Notes under the pieces: model-generated
What the model was told of the DNA's origin: nothing
The model's input: only the letters and a program-made list of their open reading frames with translations
The model's database searches: none
Source: Candidatus Poribacteria bacterium
Lineage (GTDB): Bacteria > Poribacteria > WGA-4E > WGA-3G
NCBI GenBank assembly: GCA_028824125.1
Contig: JAPPES010000146.1
Location: forward strand, 1 to 34,607
Direction: 5' to 3'
DNA: 34,607 nucleotides
Shown: piece by piece, positions 27,501 through 34,340 of the stretch
How the letters are laid out: every line of letters begins with the position of its first letter
Position numbering within the stretch: position 1 is the stretch's first letter
Position numbers and translations under genes: made by a program

Positions 27501-27644
27501 AATTTCTTGCGCGATATGAAAATCCCCGATTTTGCGCCATGCAAGCGCGTGAATTCCCTTTTGATATTTTTCAACGAGCTCGGTAAATGCCGTTTGATCA
27601 CCGTCCAATGTCCGCTGAATCAGTTCAGTATCGTTATTTTGCAT
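24546..27644 (-). CDS. ECF-type sigma factor fused to a transmembrane helix and Asp-box (BNR) propeller
   Basis: 1032 residues. Residues 1-85 form sigma region 2 (AWRKIGDFHIAQEITQDAFLR, then a WVYVIASHLCTEWHRKKK stretch). Residues about 126-180 are region 4, with the helix-turn-helix GEMTCEAISKMLGVSPNTIK. A single hydrophobic helix (about 221-242) follows, then a Ser/Thr/Pro linker and a 700-residue domain with at least eight Asp boxes (SKDKGETW, SNDAGVSW, STDQGDSW, SMNEGKTW, STDGGDSW, STDGGQSW, SVDRGKNW), predicting a BNR or sortilin-like propeller on the outside of the inner membrane. No anti-sigma gene is adjacent, so the fused domain may itself control the sigma part. GGAG lies 10 nt before ATG 27644. 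Confidence 0.85.
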   Translation of the reverse strand: MQNNDTELIQRTLDGDQTAFTELVEKYQKGIHALAWRKIGDFHIAQEITQDAFLRAYQRLRTLKDYSLFPGWVYVIASHLCTEWHRKKKLPIQSLETTEVAEIDQVSHSHYMTEKRDTEAAEARREVVQKLLQKLPESERTVMALHYLGEMTCEAISKMLGVSPNTIKSRLSRARNRLKKEEAIIRENLSSFQLPTQLTQDIMKEVARVNPIVPSSSKPFVPWVVSAASAILVLLLIGIGVQHLSLSFQPYDLDSESVLTVEIVDTPVPAVRKIKPDSRNQLGTTDISSKSQGTGEKVDTSQNVNFTNVIPTIETELPLSTERWTQLDTPGPTDVTTLFATTANDLYAVTSVGLYRLTTANKGWRLINRNLPITHNKMAIAEQDDTLYIVTEEAVLASKDKGETWESLGPRPKGRAIDLIVRDNAQGAIEIYLALLRGVFRSNDAGVSWTPLNKGLARRKIYTLTSVENALFAGTNRGLFRFNLKPSSQDSLDKSGVWKKLPVAESKLIHAFAVAGHRLYVVAGNFKIAADMDFMDIGRAIIGKRPLWAVFRSTDQGDSWVDITPTDAFQDKLKMSLRIVVSEKTVMLLKEPDIFRSMNEGKTWITLPFGNLRSTSVVAALKVQSHGESTNQDQSTNIRHQFYIGDPEGIRRSTDGGDSWKQFNAGLGGNIQNLTIFNNKLYAVAGEQLITSTDGGQSWTAIPVESSDMHITFMGKKIPLAKANIHIRQITEADGILYAKGYAGFELIFFYLDEENRTLLPIQGVPTFGEKSFTAFMKTIQTSIEEEGKEEEDIMKNSSNYIKNLFSIGTDIWGAFAVSGNTFYVEYKRKLLIWHSESQVNNDASWYDTKIEDTRDIANLSSLKSSKFHSFKLDVSGDTAYVGKPDGILLHSVDRGKNWKTVPLPISVNFFKQILITDETVYIATHKEALSSSDGTKWNIITDLDGQQLMIDRFVLDDTTLYAVSSSKNALGGVYRLTSTDSTWERITPEIPDDATSIAVANGVLYVGTENSGLQLIGLEDSSHTPLTKASK

Positions 27645-27658
27645 AAAAAGTACTCCAG

Positions 27659-27683
27659 AGTGGTACCACTACTTAATTTAAGT
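27659..27683. promoter_or_regulatory. Two abutting perfect palindromes in the leader of the sigma-propeller gene
   Basis: AGTGGTACCACT (27659-27670) and ACTTAATTTAAGT (27671-27683) are both perfectly symmetric. They start 15 nt upstream of the ATG at 27644. The arrangement suggests a binding site for a dimeric regulator. Confidence 0.45.
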
Positions 27684-27724
27684 GACGAGTTTTAAATTGC
27701 AAAAGGTTGCATTATTTTATAGAT

Positions 27725-27733
27725 TTTATAGCA
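27725..27733 (-). promoter_or_regulatory. Possible extended -10 for the sigma-propeller gene
   Basis: On the minus strand TGCTATAAA (27733-27725) resembles an extended -10, about 80 nt before the start codon. There is no convincing -35. Confidence 0.3.
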
Positions 27734-27766
27734 AATCCAAAAATTCTGCCACCAGAGAGGGTTATT

Positions 27767-27921
27767 TATAGTAAACTTACAATTAATGGGACACTTCTGT
27801 ACCGCAATCTTCCAGATTGCGGTTTGTGGCACAAACTGGAAGTTTATGCCACCCCTTCTATTGTCCATTATGTTCCATAATAGGTTATCAAAGTGCCCCA
27901 ATAATTTCAAAGTTCACTATA
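27767..27921. mobile_element. MITE-like element B with TATAGT terminal inverted repeats
   Basis: The left end TATAGTAAACTTACAATTAA (27767 onward) and the right end (27891-27921), read inverted as TATAGTGAACTTTGAAATTA, are imperfect 30-nt inverted repeats of the same type as element A. The interior holds a perfect 9-bp hairpin (CCGCAATCT, TCC, AGATTGCGG at 27802-27822) and an AAACT/AGTTT hairpin like that of element A. It has no coding capacity. Confidence 0.7.
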
Positions 27922-28071
27922 GTTTCCGGTTTTCCACTATATTTTCACATTTCAATATAACCACCTGTAGGTCGGGTAGAGCGTGCGAAATCTATAAATC
28001 AATGCTATGAATGCGCGTATAGCATTCAGCGGGTGTAAACTTAAGGATTTTTCCATGCAGAAAGCCTCTCC

Positions 28072-28235
28072 AGTCCCGTAGGGACGATATGTTTATAGAT
28101 AACGTTAACATCACCACTTTAGTCCCGTAGGGACGATATGTTTATCTAATGTCTTTGTTCTACACATATCGTCCCTACGGGACTAAGGAGACCTTGTTTG
28201 ACCATGATCTATAAACATATCGTCCCTACGGGACT
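28072..28235. repeat. Palindrome quartet II (GTCCCGTAGGGAC family)
   Basis: Forward units at 28072-28100 and 28121-28146, reverse units at 28164-28184 and 28207-28235. Unit order and spacing (49, 43, 43 nt between unit starts) nearly equal quartet I (50, 43, 41), although the spacer sequences differ. Confidence 0.85.
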
Positions 28236-28316
28236 GAAGAGCGGACAACCCCCAATAACAACGCGTATTGAGAACGGGTCATAATGATTCAGACGTTTTC
28301 TTAAGTTTACACCTAT

Positions 28317-28375
28317 GGGTAGAGCGTACGAAACCTGACACGTTTAGTGTATGTTAGGTTTCGTACGCTCTACCC
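28317..28375. repeat. Perfect 20-bp inverted repeat before the barrel gene
   Basis: GGGTAGAGCGTACGAAACCT (28317-28336) and its exact complement (28356-28375) are separated by 19 nt. A small ACAC/GTGT stem lies in the loop. Confidence 0.9.
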
Positions 28376-28543
28376 GACGAACGAAATAATGCAATATAAT
28401 CTATTAGAAATGGTATAACATATGATTTGTGAAATTCTAAGTCGTCTTTCAGATTGTACCCAAGTTTGCAGTTTAGACGTTAAGATTGCAGAGGCAATTT
28501 ACCTTTAAAATTTACCATAAGAAAATAGATGGAGTTTATAAAA

Positions 28544-30463
28544 ATGAAATTGAAAACTCTCGGTCTTATCAGTTTTGTAGTGATTATGTTAGGAAATATG
28601 ATGGTTGCAGAGGGATCTTCTGGGATAGACCATCGCGATATCTTTGTAGGAGCAAGCGCGCGAGCAGTTGGTATGGGAAGTGCCTTTACCGCTGGTCCTT
28701 CCGCAAATAACGGTTTTTTGTGGAATCCTTCTTCGCTGGGATTTATGAATGGATTGGAAGTAAACATGGGTGGGATTCCGTTTTCGGGTGAACCGTCAGG
28801 ACCGGATCAGGCGTTTTCGTTAGCGGCGAGTCCTAATACATTGGGTTTAACCGATAAAAATGTAGGGAATCTATCTGTAGCATCTTGGTTTAATGGTTGG
28901 AACAATGCTAACAATGAATCTACCCAGATTGTGCTATTAGGATATGGTTTGGCATTAGGTGAACAGGCATCAGCAGGAGCGAATTTACGCTACTATCAAA
29001 ACAACACACCCATTAGGACGAATTATCTTTGGAGTTTAGATATCGGCACGCAATTCACCTATCCGTTAGAGAAATTAGGTGATTCGGTCACAGTAGGCAT
29101 GAATCTGTCGGAATTGAGCAATGGAATTCGGGAGAATGGGGAGCTTATTGAAAGTTTGCCTTTAGCTGCACGTTTCGGGACAACATATCGTCCGGACATC
29201 GCGACTTTGTTATCAGCAGATATTGCCATTCGTGGACAGAATGATGTGAGTTGGGGTGAACGACTTCGGTTACATTTCGGGGCAGAACGTTGGTTTTTGA
29301 ACAACCATTTTGGCGTGCGTGTAGGATATACCGCACTAACCGCATCCGACAAGTTCAGTGCTGGTGAATGGACACAAGGCATTAGTTTTCAGAATTCAGC
29401 AGGACAGTTGGACTACGCTCACGTTAGGGGTGGTGAATTAGATCAAAGTTTGCATTGGATTTCAGCAACGTTGCGATGGGGTGGAAAAGGAAAGCATTCC
29501 GTCGCTACTCCCGAACAGAGGGCACCTGACACGGTGGCAAAACGTAAAGATATTCCCGAAACAGACACAACATCACCGATTTTGATGCCGAAAACGCTTG
29601 AGCCTGATGTAGAGACTGAGGTATCTTCAAATGAATTGCAACTCTCCGTGCCCGCAATTTCACCGAACAGTGACGGCGTTGCAGATACTCTCACATTCCG
29701 TTTTAATGTGAGAGCGAATGACAAATGGAAATTGACACTCCATGATGCATATACAGAACAGGTTTGGGAAAAATCTGGGACCGGTTCTCCCGCAGAGGGT
29801 GTTGTGTGGAACGGAATGGGAAGTGATGACAAATTGGTGCCTGATGGGGACTACGTTGCACATCTATACATCATTGATGGAAAAGGTGCCTCCCATCTCA
29901 AAAACAGCAAAAAAGTAACGGTTGATCTGGTCCCAGCAACGGTAGAAATCTCTAAAAAAACTCCCGAAAGGGTTGGCATAAAAACGTGGGACATCAATTC
30001 GATTGCCAACTGGAAACTTGAGATTTTTAATATGAATGACAAACTGGTTGAAAGGAGTGAAGGTAGAGGTTCACCGCCAGAAACGATAGTTTTGACAAAA
30101 GTGCCTCAGTTGGCATCAACAACGTACAAATTTGCATTGAGTGTTAAAGATATTGCCGGTAATCAGAGTGTTCAACAAGCACAGTTGCAATTCGGAAGTG
30201 GAACTCAGAAAACAAATGAAAAACCTAACATGACGTTAATGGTTGGCTCCTTTGCTGAGCGGCGCAATGCTAATATGTTGGCTGAGAATCTACAACGTTT
30301 ATACCCGAATGAGAGGGTGAAAATATACACTGCGACGGTTAATGGAAGGACACTGCATCGGGTAACGATTGGGGAATTCGCGGTACGCTCAGAAGCATCA
30401 GGACTCAAGCAGCAAATTCAGGAGTCGCAAGACGTTGAACCTATTCTGATTACACCGCAATAG
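28544..30463 (+). CDS. PorV/PorQ-like outer-membrane barrel with FlgD-like and SPOR domains
   Basis: 639 residues from ATG 28544. The signal peptide (MKLKTLGLISFVVIMLG...AEG) leads into GASARAVGMGSAFTA and NNGFLWNPSSLG, the hallmark start of PorV/PorQ and UPF0164 barrels, which continue to about residue 315. A Pro/Thr linker is followed by a FlgD/gliding-motility-like Ig unit (SPNSDGVADTLTFRF, about 375-440) and a second beta unit. The C-terminal 75 residues form a SPOR peptidoglycan-binding domain (MTLMVGSFAERRNANMLAENL, then RVTIGEFAVRSEA). GGAG lies 9 nt before the ATG. The fusion suggests a barrel tethered to cell-wall glycan. Confidence 0.8.
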   Translation: MKLKTLGLISFVVIMLGNMMVAEGSSGIDHRDIFVGASARAVGMGSAFTAGPSANNGFLWNPSSLGFMNGLEVNMGGIPFSGEPSGPDQAFSLAASPNTLGLTDKNVGNLSVASWFNGWNNANNESTQIVLLGYGLALGEQASAGANLRYYQNNTPIRTNYLWSLDIGTQFTYPLEKLGDSVTVGMNLSELSNGIRENGELIESLPLAARFGTTYRPDIATLLSADIAIRGQNDVSWGERLRLHFGAERWFLNNHFGVRVGYTALTASDKFSAGEWTQGISFQNSAGQLDYAHVRGGELDQSLHWISATLRWGGKGKHSVATPEQRAPDTVAKRKDIPETDTTSPILMPKTLEPDVETEVSSNELQLSVPAISPNSDGVADTLTFRFNVRANDKWKLTLHDAYTEQVWEKSGTGSPAEGVVWNGMGSDDKLVPDGDYVAHLYIIDGKGASHLKNSKKVTVDLVPATVEISKKTPERVGIKTWDINSIANWKLEIFNMNDKLVERSEGRGSPPETIVLTKVPQLASTTYKFALSVKDIAGNQSVQQAQLQFGSGTQKTNEKPNMTLMVGSFAERRNANMLAENLQRLYPNERVKIYTATVNGRTLHRVTIGEFAVRSEASGLKQQIQESQDVEPILITPQ

Positions 30464-30476
30464 AAAGAGAAATTCC

Positions 30477-31316
30477 TTACATTCTATAGAATTCTAAAGC
30501 GTTCTGGTAGAAGAGTCGGTTTTTCTCTGCATCGGACGCATCGTCAATAACGGAGAGTAGTGCTTCTAACCACTCATGATATTTCGCAGCTAAGGTGCAG
30601 ACGGGCCAATCGCTCCCAAACATGAGTCGGTCAAAACCAAATACTTCAACGAGATGTCGGATGTAAGGCTTTAGTTCTTCAGGTGTCCAGTTTTCACTGG
30701 CAGTAGTTACAATACCTGATACTTTACAGTGAACATTTTCAAAGGCGGCGAGTTCGCGCATGTGGGTTGCCCACGGCTCAAACTCTCCGTCTTTTATATT
30801 TGGGCCGCCGCAATGGTTGACAGCATGCGTGATGTCAGGGGTGGCTTGGACCAATTCTATGGCGGCAGGGAGTTGGTCATGTTTAGCGCAGAGTTCAAAG
30901 GAAAGATTGTATTGTGCTAATAATTTTACACCATCAATGAGTTTATGACTGGCGTAGAAGTGATTATCCGGATGGTGCCATGCCATTCGACGGATACTTA
31001 CAACAAGGTTAAACGCCGCGAGTTGTTCAAGGATAGCTTCAGCGTTTGGTTTTTCCAGTGGTGCAGCAGCGGCAATTGCGCCTATCATTCCATCTGTTTC
31101 TGCGAGATGTGTTAACCATTCCACCTCCTGGACAACGTGTGTTTCAGCGGGATCACCTTCCACGTGAACTGATTTGACAACGTTTATGTCTCCGATAGCG
31201 TCGCGATAATCTTGCGGCGTATATTGTTGTTTGAGTAGGTCGAATCCATCTAACCAAGGATATTCCAAGTTAGATGTATCCCAAAGGTGTTGATGGGTGT
31301 CAATGATTTTAAGCAT
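30477..31316 (-). CDS. Amidohydrolase-2 family lactonase/hydrolase
   Basis: 279 residues. It begins with DTHQHLW (His8, His10 metal ligands), has a histidine in VNHCGGP (168) and Asp236 in FGSDWPVC, the pattern of Amidohydro_2 TIM barrels such as L-fucono-1,5-lactonase and pyrone-dicarboxylate hydrolases. It likely hydrolyses a sugar lactone or related ring in the cytoplasm; the exact substrate is uncertain. GGAAGGGG lies 6 nt before ATG 31316. It is divergent from the ABC-2 permease and converges with the barrel gene (13 nt between stops). Confidence 0.85.
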   Translation of the reverse strand: MLKIIDTHQHLWDTSNLEYPWLDGFDLLKQQYTPQDYRDAIGDINVVKSVHVEGDPAETHVVQEVEWLTHLAETDGMIGAIAAAAPLEKPNAEAILEQLAAFNLVVSIRRMAWHHPDNHFYASHKLIDGVKLLAQYNLSFELCAKHDQLPAAIELVQATPDITHAVNHCGGPNIKDGEFEPWATHMRELAAFENVHCKVSGIVTTASENWTPEELKPYIRHLVEVFGFDRLMFGSDWPVCTLAAKYHEWLEALLSVIDDASDAEKNRLFYQNALEFYRM

Positions 31317-31339
31317 GTGTCCCCTTCCAAAACAATAGA

Positions 31340-31368
31340 TTGTAAATTCTACGTTTTTATGTTACTAT
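31340..31368 (+). promoter_or_regulatory. Promoter of the ABC-2 permease gene
   Basis: TTGTAA (31340-31345), a 17-bp spacer and TACTAT (31363-31368), with the start predicted near 31375. Confidence 0.5.
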
Positions 31369-31379
31369 AGAACGTAGAA
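31347..31379. promoter_or_regulatory. Operator-like inverted repeat over the ABC-2 permease promoter
   Basis: TTCTACGTT (31347-31355) and AACGTAGAA (31371-31379) are perfect 9-bp inverted arms 15 bp apart. They bracket the -10 box and reach the predicted start site, where a bound dimer would block RNA polymerase. Confidence 0.45.
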
Positions 31380-31404
31380 AAAATCAACTATTGAAAGGCT
31401 ATAA

Positions 31405-32196
31405 ATGGCTGCCAATCCTAATTCATTTCCTGCCTATTTTGCGCTTTTTAAATTAACGCTTCGTCAACTGTTCTGGAGTCGCCGCGGTCTTCTGATTGTG
31501 ATTGGCGGTCTGGTGCCACTTGTCATCGCGCTTGTGTTTCGGTTCAAGGAGCAAGGCACAACAAGTGTAAACACTTTTATTCCGTACATTACGTTTATTT
31601 TCTATGGATTTTTGACGAATTTGTGCGCGATATTTTACGGTTCGGCAATCGTCTCAGATGAGATTGACGGTAGAGGTTTGACGTATCTTCAGATGCGGCC
31701 ACTCCGAAAGTCGTTGATTCTGCTCAGTAAATTCGCGGCGTACATGATAGGGACTGTTGTCCTCATCGGCATATCTCATTTACTGCTAACGGGTATTATG
31801 GAGACACATCCGAAACTAAAGGATCGTTTGCTGGTGGTAGGGATGAGTTTCTATTACACCGGTTCACTGTCACTGGGATTGTTAGCCTATGGTGCTTTCG
31901 CGGTACTTCTATCTGTGCGATTTAAGCATCCAGTCCTATGGGGATTGCTTTTTGTGTTCGGTTGGGAACGGATTACGATTTTTCCTCCGATGCCGATAGG
32001 GATTAAGCGAATTTCATTAACACATTACCTTATGACGCTATTTCCAGATTTTAAATTACGGCGTGACATGCTTGATGATTTGTTAGGCAAAACACCTCCC
32101 GAAGTATGGGTAGCGGTGTTAGTTATCTGTGTGCTAACGGCAGGAACGATGTGGCTTGCTATCCGAATTTTTCGAGAACGAGAGTATTTGATGTAG
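31405..32196 (+). CDS. ABC-2-type membrane permease, orphan
   Basis: 263 residues with about six membrane helices (about 29-46, 60-80, 108-130, 150-175, 180-195, 235-255). The N-terminal FKLTLRQLFWSRRGLLIVIGG and the SDEIDGRGLTYLQMRPLRKS loop resemble ABC-2 permeases that work with a separate ATPase to export lipids, polysaccharide or drugs. No ATPase gene is next to it, which is unusual. AAAGG lies about 8 nt before ATG 31405. It is divergent from the amidohydrolase and converges with the kinase gene. Export substrate unknown. Confidence 0.75.
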   Translation: MAANPNSFPAYFALFKLTLRQLFWSRRGLLIVIGGLVPLVIALVFRFKEQGTTSVNTFIPYITFIFYGFLTNLCAIFYGSAIVSDEIDGRGLTYLQMRPLRKSLILLSKFAAYMIGTVVLIGISHLLLTGIMETHPKLKDRLLVVGMSFYYTGSLSLGLLAYGAFAVLLSVRFKHPVLWGLLFVFGWERITIFPPMPIGIKRISLTHYLMTLFPDFKLRRDMLDDLLGKTPPEVWVAVLVICVLTAGTMWLAIRIFREREYLM

Positions 32197-32231
32197 AAAC
32201 TCTATGTCGAAATGAGTGACATGTAAAAAAT

Positions 32232-33428
32232 TTAAGCAGAAAGCACCCGTGCAGTTTCACGTGATACAATAAGCTCCTCATTCGTAGAAACGACGAGAAT
32301 TTTAGTGCGGCTGTTATCTGCTGAGAGGTCAGCCTCACCAGTTGATTTCGCATTTTTTTCAACCTCTAAGTGGATACCGCACCATTCAAGACCTTCACAG
32401 ATTTGAGCGCGTGCCGTAGCACTTTTCTCGCCGATTCCACCCGCAAAGGCGATAACGTCAACCCCGCCAAGTGCTGCAATATACGCACCGATATATTTCT
32501 TCACACCGTAAATGTACGTTTCCAAGGCTAAGCGTGCATTGTCGTTACCGGCTTTTATTGCTGCTTCTACATCACGCATATCACCGCTGGTGCCAGAGAT
32601 GCCTTTTACGCCCGATTCCTCAATCAGTTGACGCCGAATTTCATCGGTAGAGAAGCCTTCTTTGTCCATTAGATACAGGACAGCAAAAGCGTCTAAATCT
32701 CCACAACGCGTAGATTGGACCATACCGGACTGTGTTGATGCGCCCATTGAGGTATCAATGGACTTTCCATCTTTGATGGCGCAGATGGAAGAACTACCAC
32801 CGAGATGGCAGGAGATAATCCGAAGTTCTTCTCTGTTTTTGTGTCCAAGCATTTGTGGCACACGTTCTGAAATGTAGCGGTGTGATGCACCGTGAAATCC
32901 GTATTTACGGATACCATGTTTTTCTACCCAGAAACGTGGCACGCCGAATTCGTAGGCGTAATCCGGTATGGTTTGGTGAAACCATGTCTCAAAGACAGCG
33001 ACGAGCGGTGTGTTCGGGAGAAGTTTCTGAAAGGCACGGATGGAAGCAATATAGGCAGGATTGTGCATCGGTGCAAGCGGTGTGGATGTCTCTAATGCTG
33101 CAATAACGTCATCCGTAATCCGTGCTGAGCGCCAGTATCCTTTGGCAAAGATAGTTTTGAATCCGACACCGTCCAATTGGTTTAGGTCTGTAAGGCAGCC
33201 GACTTCGGGATCGGTGACGAGTCGCATGGCGTGGGCAATTGCATCAATGTGTGATGGTGCATCAATTTCACCTTCGCGGGAAGGTTTGCCCGGTACTGCA
33301 TGTGTAAAAGCAGATGGCGAATTGCCGATACGTTCTACACCTCCCTTGACAAGAGAGGTGATTGTTTCCATATCAATGATCTGGTATTTGAACGAGGTGC
33401 TTCCTACGTTTGCACAGAGTATTCGCAT
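32232..33428 (-). CDS. Acetate-kinase-like protein with active-site substitutions
   Basis: 398 residues, normal AckA length and fold: NVGSTSFKYQ (7-16), LAPMHNP with His122, FHGASH (178-183), HLGGSSS (208-214), STRCGDLD with Arg241, FAGGIGE (328-334) and NEEL (383-386). Against the well-studied archaeal acetate kinase, three key positions differ: Arg91 is Lys (FKTIF instead of HRVVH), Asp148 is Glu147 (VFETWFHQT) and Asn211 is Gly. Acetate kinases make acetyl phosphate from acetate and ATP; here another acid or altered activity is possible. ATG 33428 has AGGA about 8 nt upstream and lies 9 nt behind the PIN gene. Confidence 0.8.
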   Translation of the reverse strand: MRILCANVGSTSFKYQIIDMETITSLVKGGVERIGNSPSAFTHAVPGKPSREGEIDAPSHIDAIAHAMRLVTDPEVGCLTDLNQLDGVGFKTIFAKGYWRSARITDDVIAALETSTPLAPMHNPAYIASIRAFQKLLPNTPLVAVFETWFHQTIPDYAYEFGVPRFWVEKHGIRKYGFHGASHRYISERVPQMLGHKNREELRIISCHLGGSSSICAIKDGKSIDTSMGASTQSGMVQSTRCGDLDAFAVLYLMDKEGFSTDEIRRQLIEESGVKGISGTSGDMRDVEAAIKAGNDNARLALETYIYGVKKYIGAYIAALGGVDVIAFAGGIGEKSATARAQICEGLEWCGIHLEVEKNAKSTGEADLSADNSRTKILVVSTNEELIVSRETARVLSA

Positions 33429-33437
33429 GGTGGTTTC

Positions 33438-33938
33438 CTATGGCGGATTGATAAGAATATCCAGTGCCGCTTGATTATCGGTCTCGGGATTAAATGTGAG
33501 TAATCCTTCGCTTCTCGCAGCGTTCAAAAGACGTTTATCAGCACTTACAAGAACCAGATTATCTCCTTCTATCCGAAGTTCGTTAACTCTATCAAGCGCA
33601 CATTGTAGTAGAATAGCGTCAGTGCTGTTAATGGAGTACCTTTCAATGAAGTCCCACGAGAGCCTTATCTGATTTTTGGTTGGAAACACCTTTACCACTC
33701 TAACCCGGTAGATGACTTCCGTTAAAAATCGCTGCTTTATCTGATTAAAGCGAGTCGCTGTAACTTTTCTTTGATTTCTGCTGCGACTAAATACGAAAAC
33801 AACCTCGCCGCCACCTTCAAACAAGCATAGCATACGGTGTGGGGGAACACTCGCGAAGAAATAATTCATTTCAAAGGTTCCTGTTTCAGGAATATACCGT
33901 TTAACAACCGCACTTGCATCTAAAAAGAAATAATTCAC
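33438..33938 (-). CDS. PIN-domain (VapC-like) toxin
   Basis: 166 residues beginning MNYFFLDASAVVKRYIPETG, the standard VapC opening with Asp7. Further acidic candidates are Glu41/Glu45, Asp107 (STDAILLQCAL) and Asp134 (LVLVSADKRLL). PIN toxins are Mg-dependent ribonucleases. The start is GTG at 33938, with GGGAG upstream inside the end of the preceding gene. It lies 5 nt after the partner gene and 9 nt before the kinase gene, so all three are probably co-transcribed. The antitoxin is not of a named class, so the pairing rests on position. Confidence 0.75.
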   Translation of the reverse strand: MNYFFLDASAVVKRYIPETGTFEMNYFFASVPPHRMLCLFEGGGEVVFVFSRSRNQRKVTATRFNQIKQRFLTEVIYRVRVVKVFPTKNQIRLSWDFIERYSINSTDAILLQCALDRVNELRIEGDNLVLVSADKRLLNAARSEGLLTFNPETDNQAALDILINPP

Positions 33939-33943
33939 AAATT

Positions 33944-34264
33944 TTATTTCTCCCGCTCCTCAATGATAGCACGACTGCCAAGGTTGTCTTCTGGATTTAT
34001 TCCGTCCTCCAATAAAAGTTTTTGAAGTTCCTCGGCGGTGGGGATTTCAGTGTTGGGATCGGGTTTTCCGAATGCCTTTTCAATTGATGGGTTTAATCTT
34101 TCATTTTGTGCTCGGACTCGTGCGGAGCGCGCAGCTTGACGCTCCTCGGGTGTGAGCGACTTCATGAAAGGGGCTTGAAGTGCTTCCAACTCCTTTTTCA
34201 CCTCTGCTAAATCCCATTCAAGTTGTTCAATTTTTATGAGTAGTTTCGTGATAGCAGGAATCAT
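33944..34264 (-). CDS. Putative antitoxin partner of the PIN toxin
   Basis: 106 residues from ATG 34264 (AGAGGA about 8 nt upstream). A leucine-rich helix (ITKLLIKIEQLEWDLAEVKKELEAL, about 5-29) predicts a coiled coil, followed by a charged segment and an acidic, likely disordered C-terminus of the kind that wraps a toxin. It matches no antitoxin family I can name. Its place directly ahead of the PIN gene and an operator-like palindrome at its promoter support the antitoxin role. Confidence 0.55.
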   Translation of the reverse strand: MIPAITKLLIKIEQLEWDLAEVKKELEALQAPFMKSLTPEERQAARSARVRAQNERLNPSIEKAFGKPDPNTEIPTAEELQKLLLEDGINPEDNLGSRAIIEEREK

Positions 34265-34340
34265 ATTTACTGTCCTCTTGTTAAATCAGCAAATTGGTTT
34301 ATGTGCCTTACTGCGCTTATAAAGTAAGCAACTTTCTGCG

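Larger units (their letters stand above)
27971..28378. mobile_element. Layered inverted-repeat element carrying palindrome quartet II
   Basis: The outer ends 27971-27993 and 28356-28378 are inverted repeats matching at 21 of 23 positions (GTCGGGTAGAGCG type). An inner perfect 14-bp pair, GGTGTAAACTTAAG (28032-28045) and CTTAAGTTTACACC (28300-28313), encloses the quartet. A further copy of the outer motif at 28317-28336 forms a perfect 20-bp hairpin with 28356-28375. No transposase is present. Confidence 0.65.
27645..28543. other. 899-bp non-coding region of stacked repeat elements
   Basis: In order it contains the leader palindromes and possible promoter of the sigma-propeller gene, MITE-like element B (27767-27921), a layered inverted-repeat element (27971-28378) with quartet II inside, then about 165 bp of AT-rich leader before the barrel gene. 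No gene is supported. Confidence 0.75.

Noticed and set aside
32197..32231. Terminator between the convergent ABC-2 permease and kinase genes
   Set aside because: Only a 5-bp stem (ATGTC/GACAT) is present, without a T-run in the right position.
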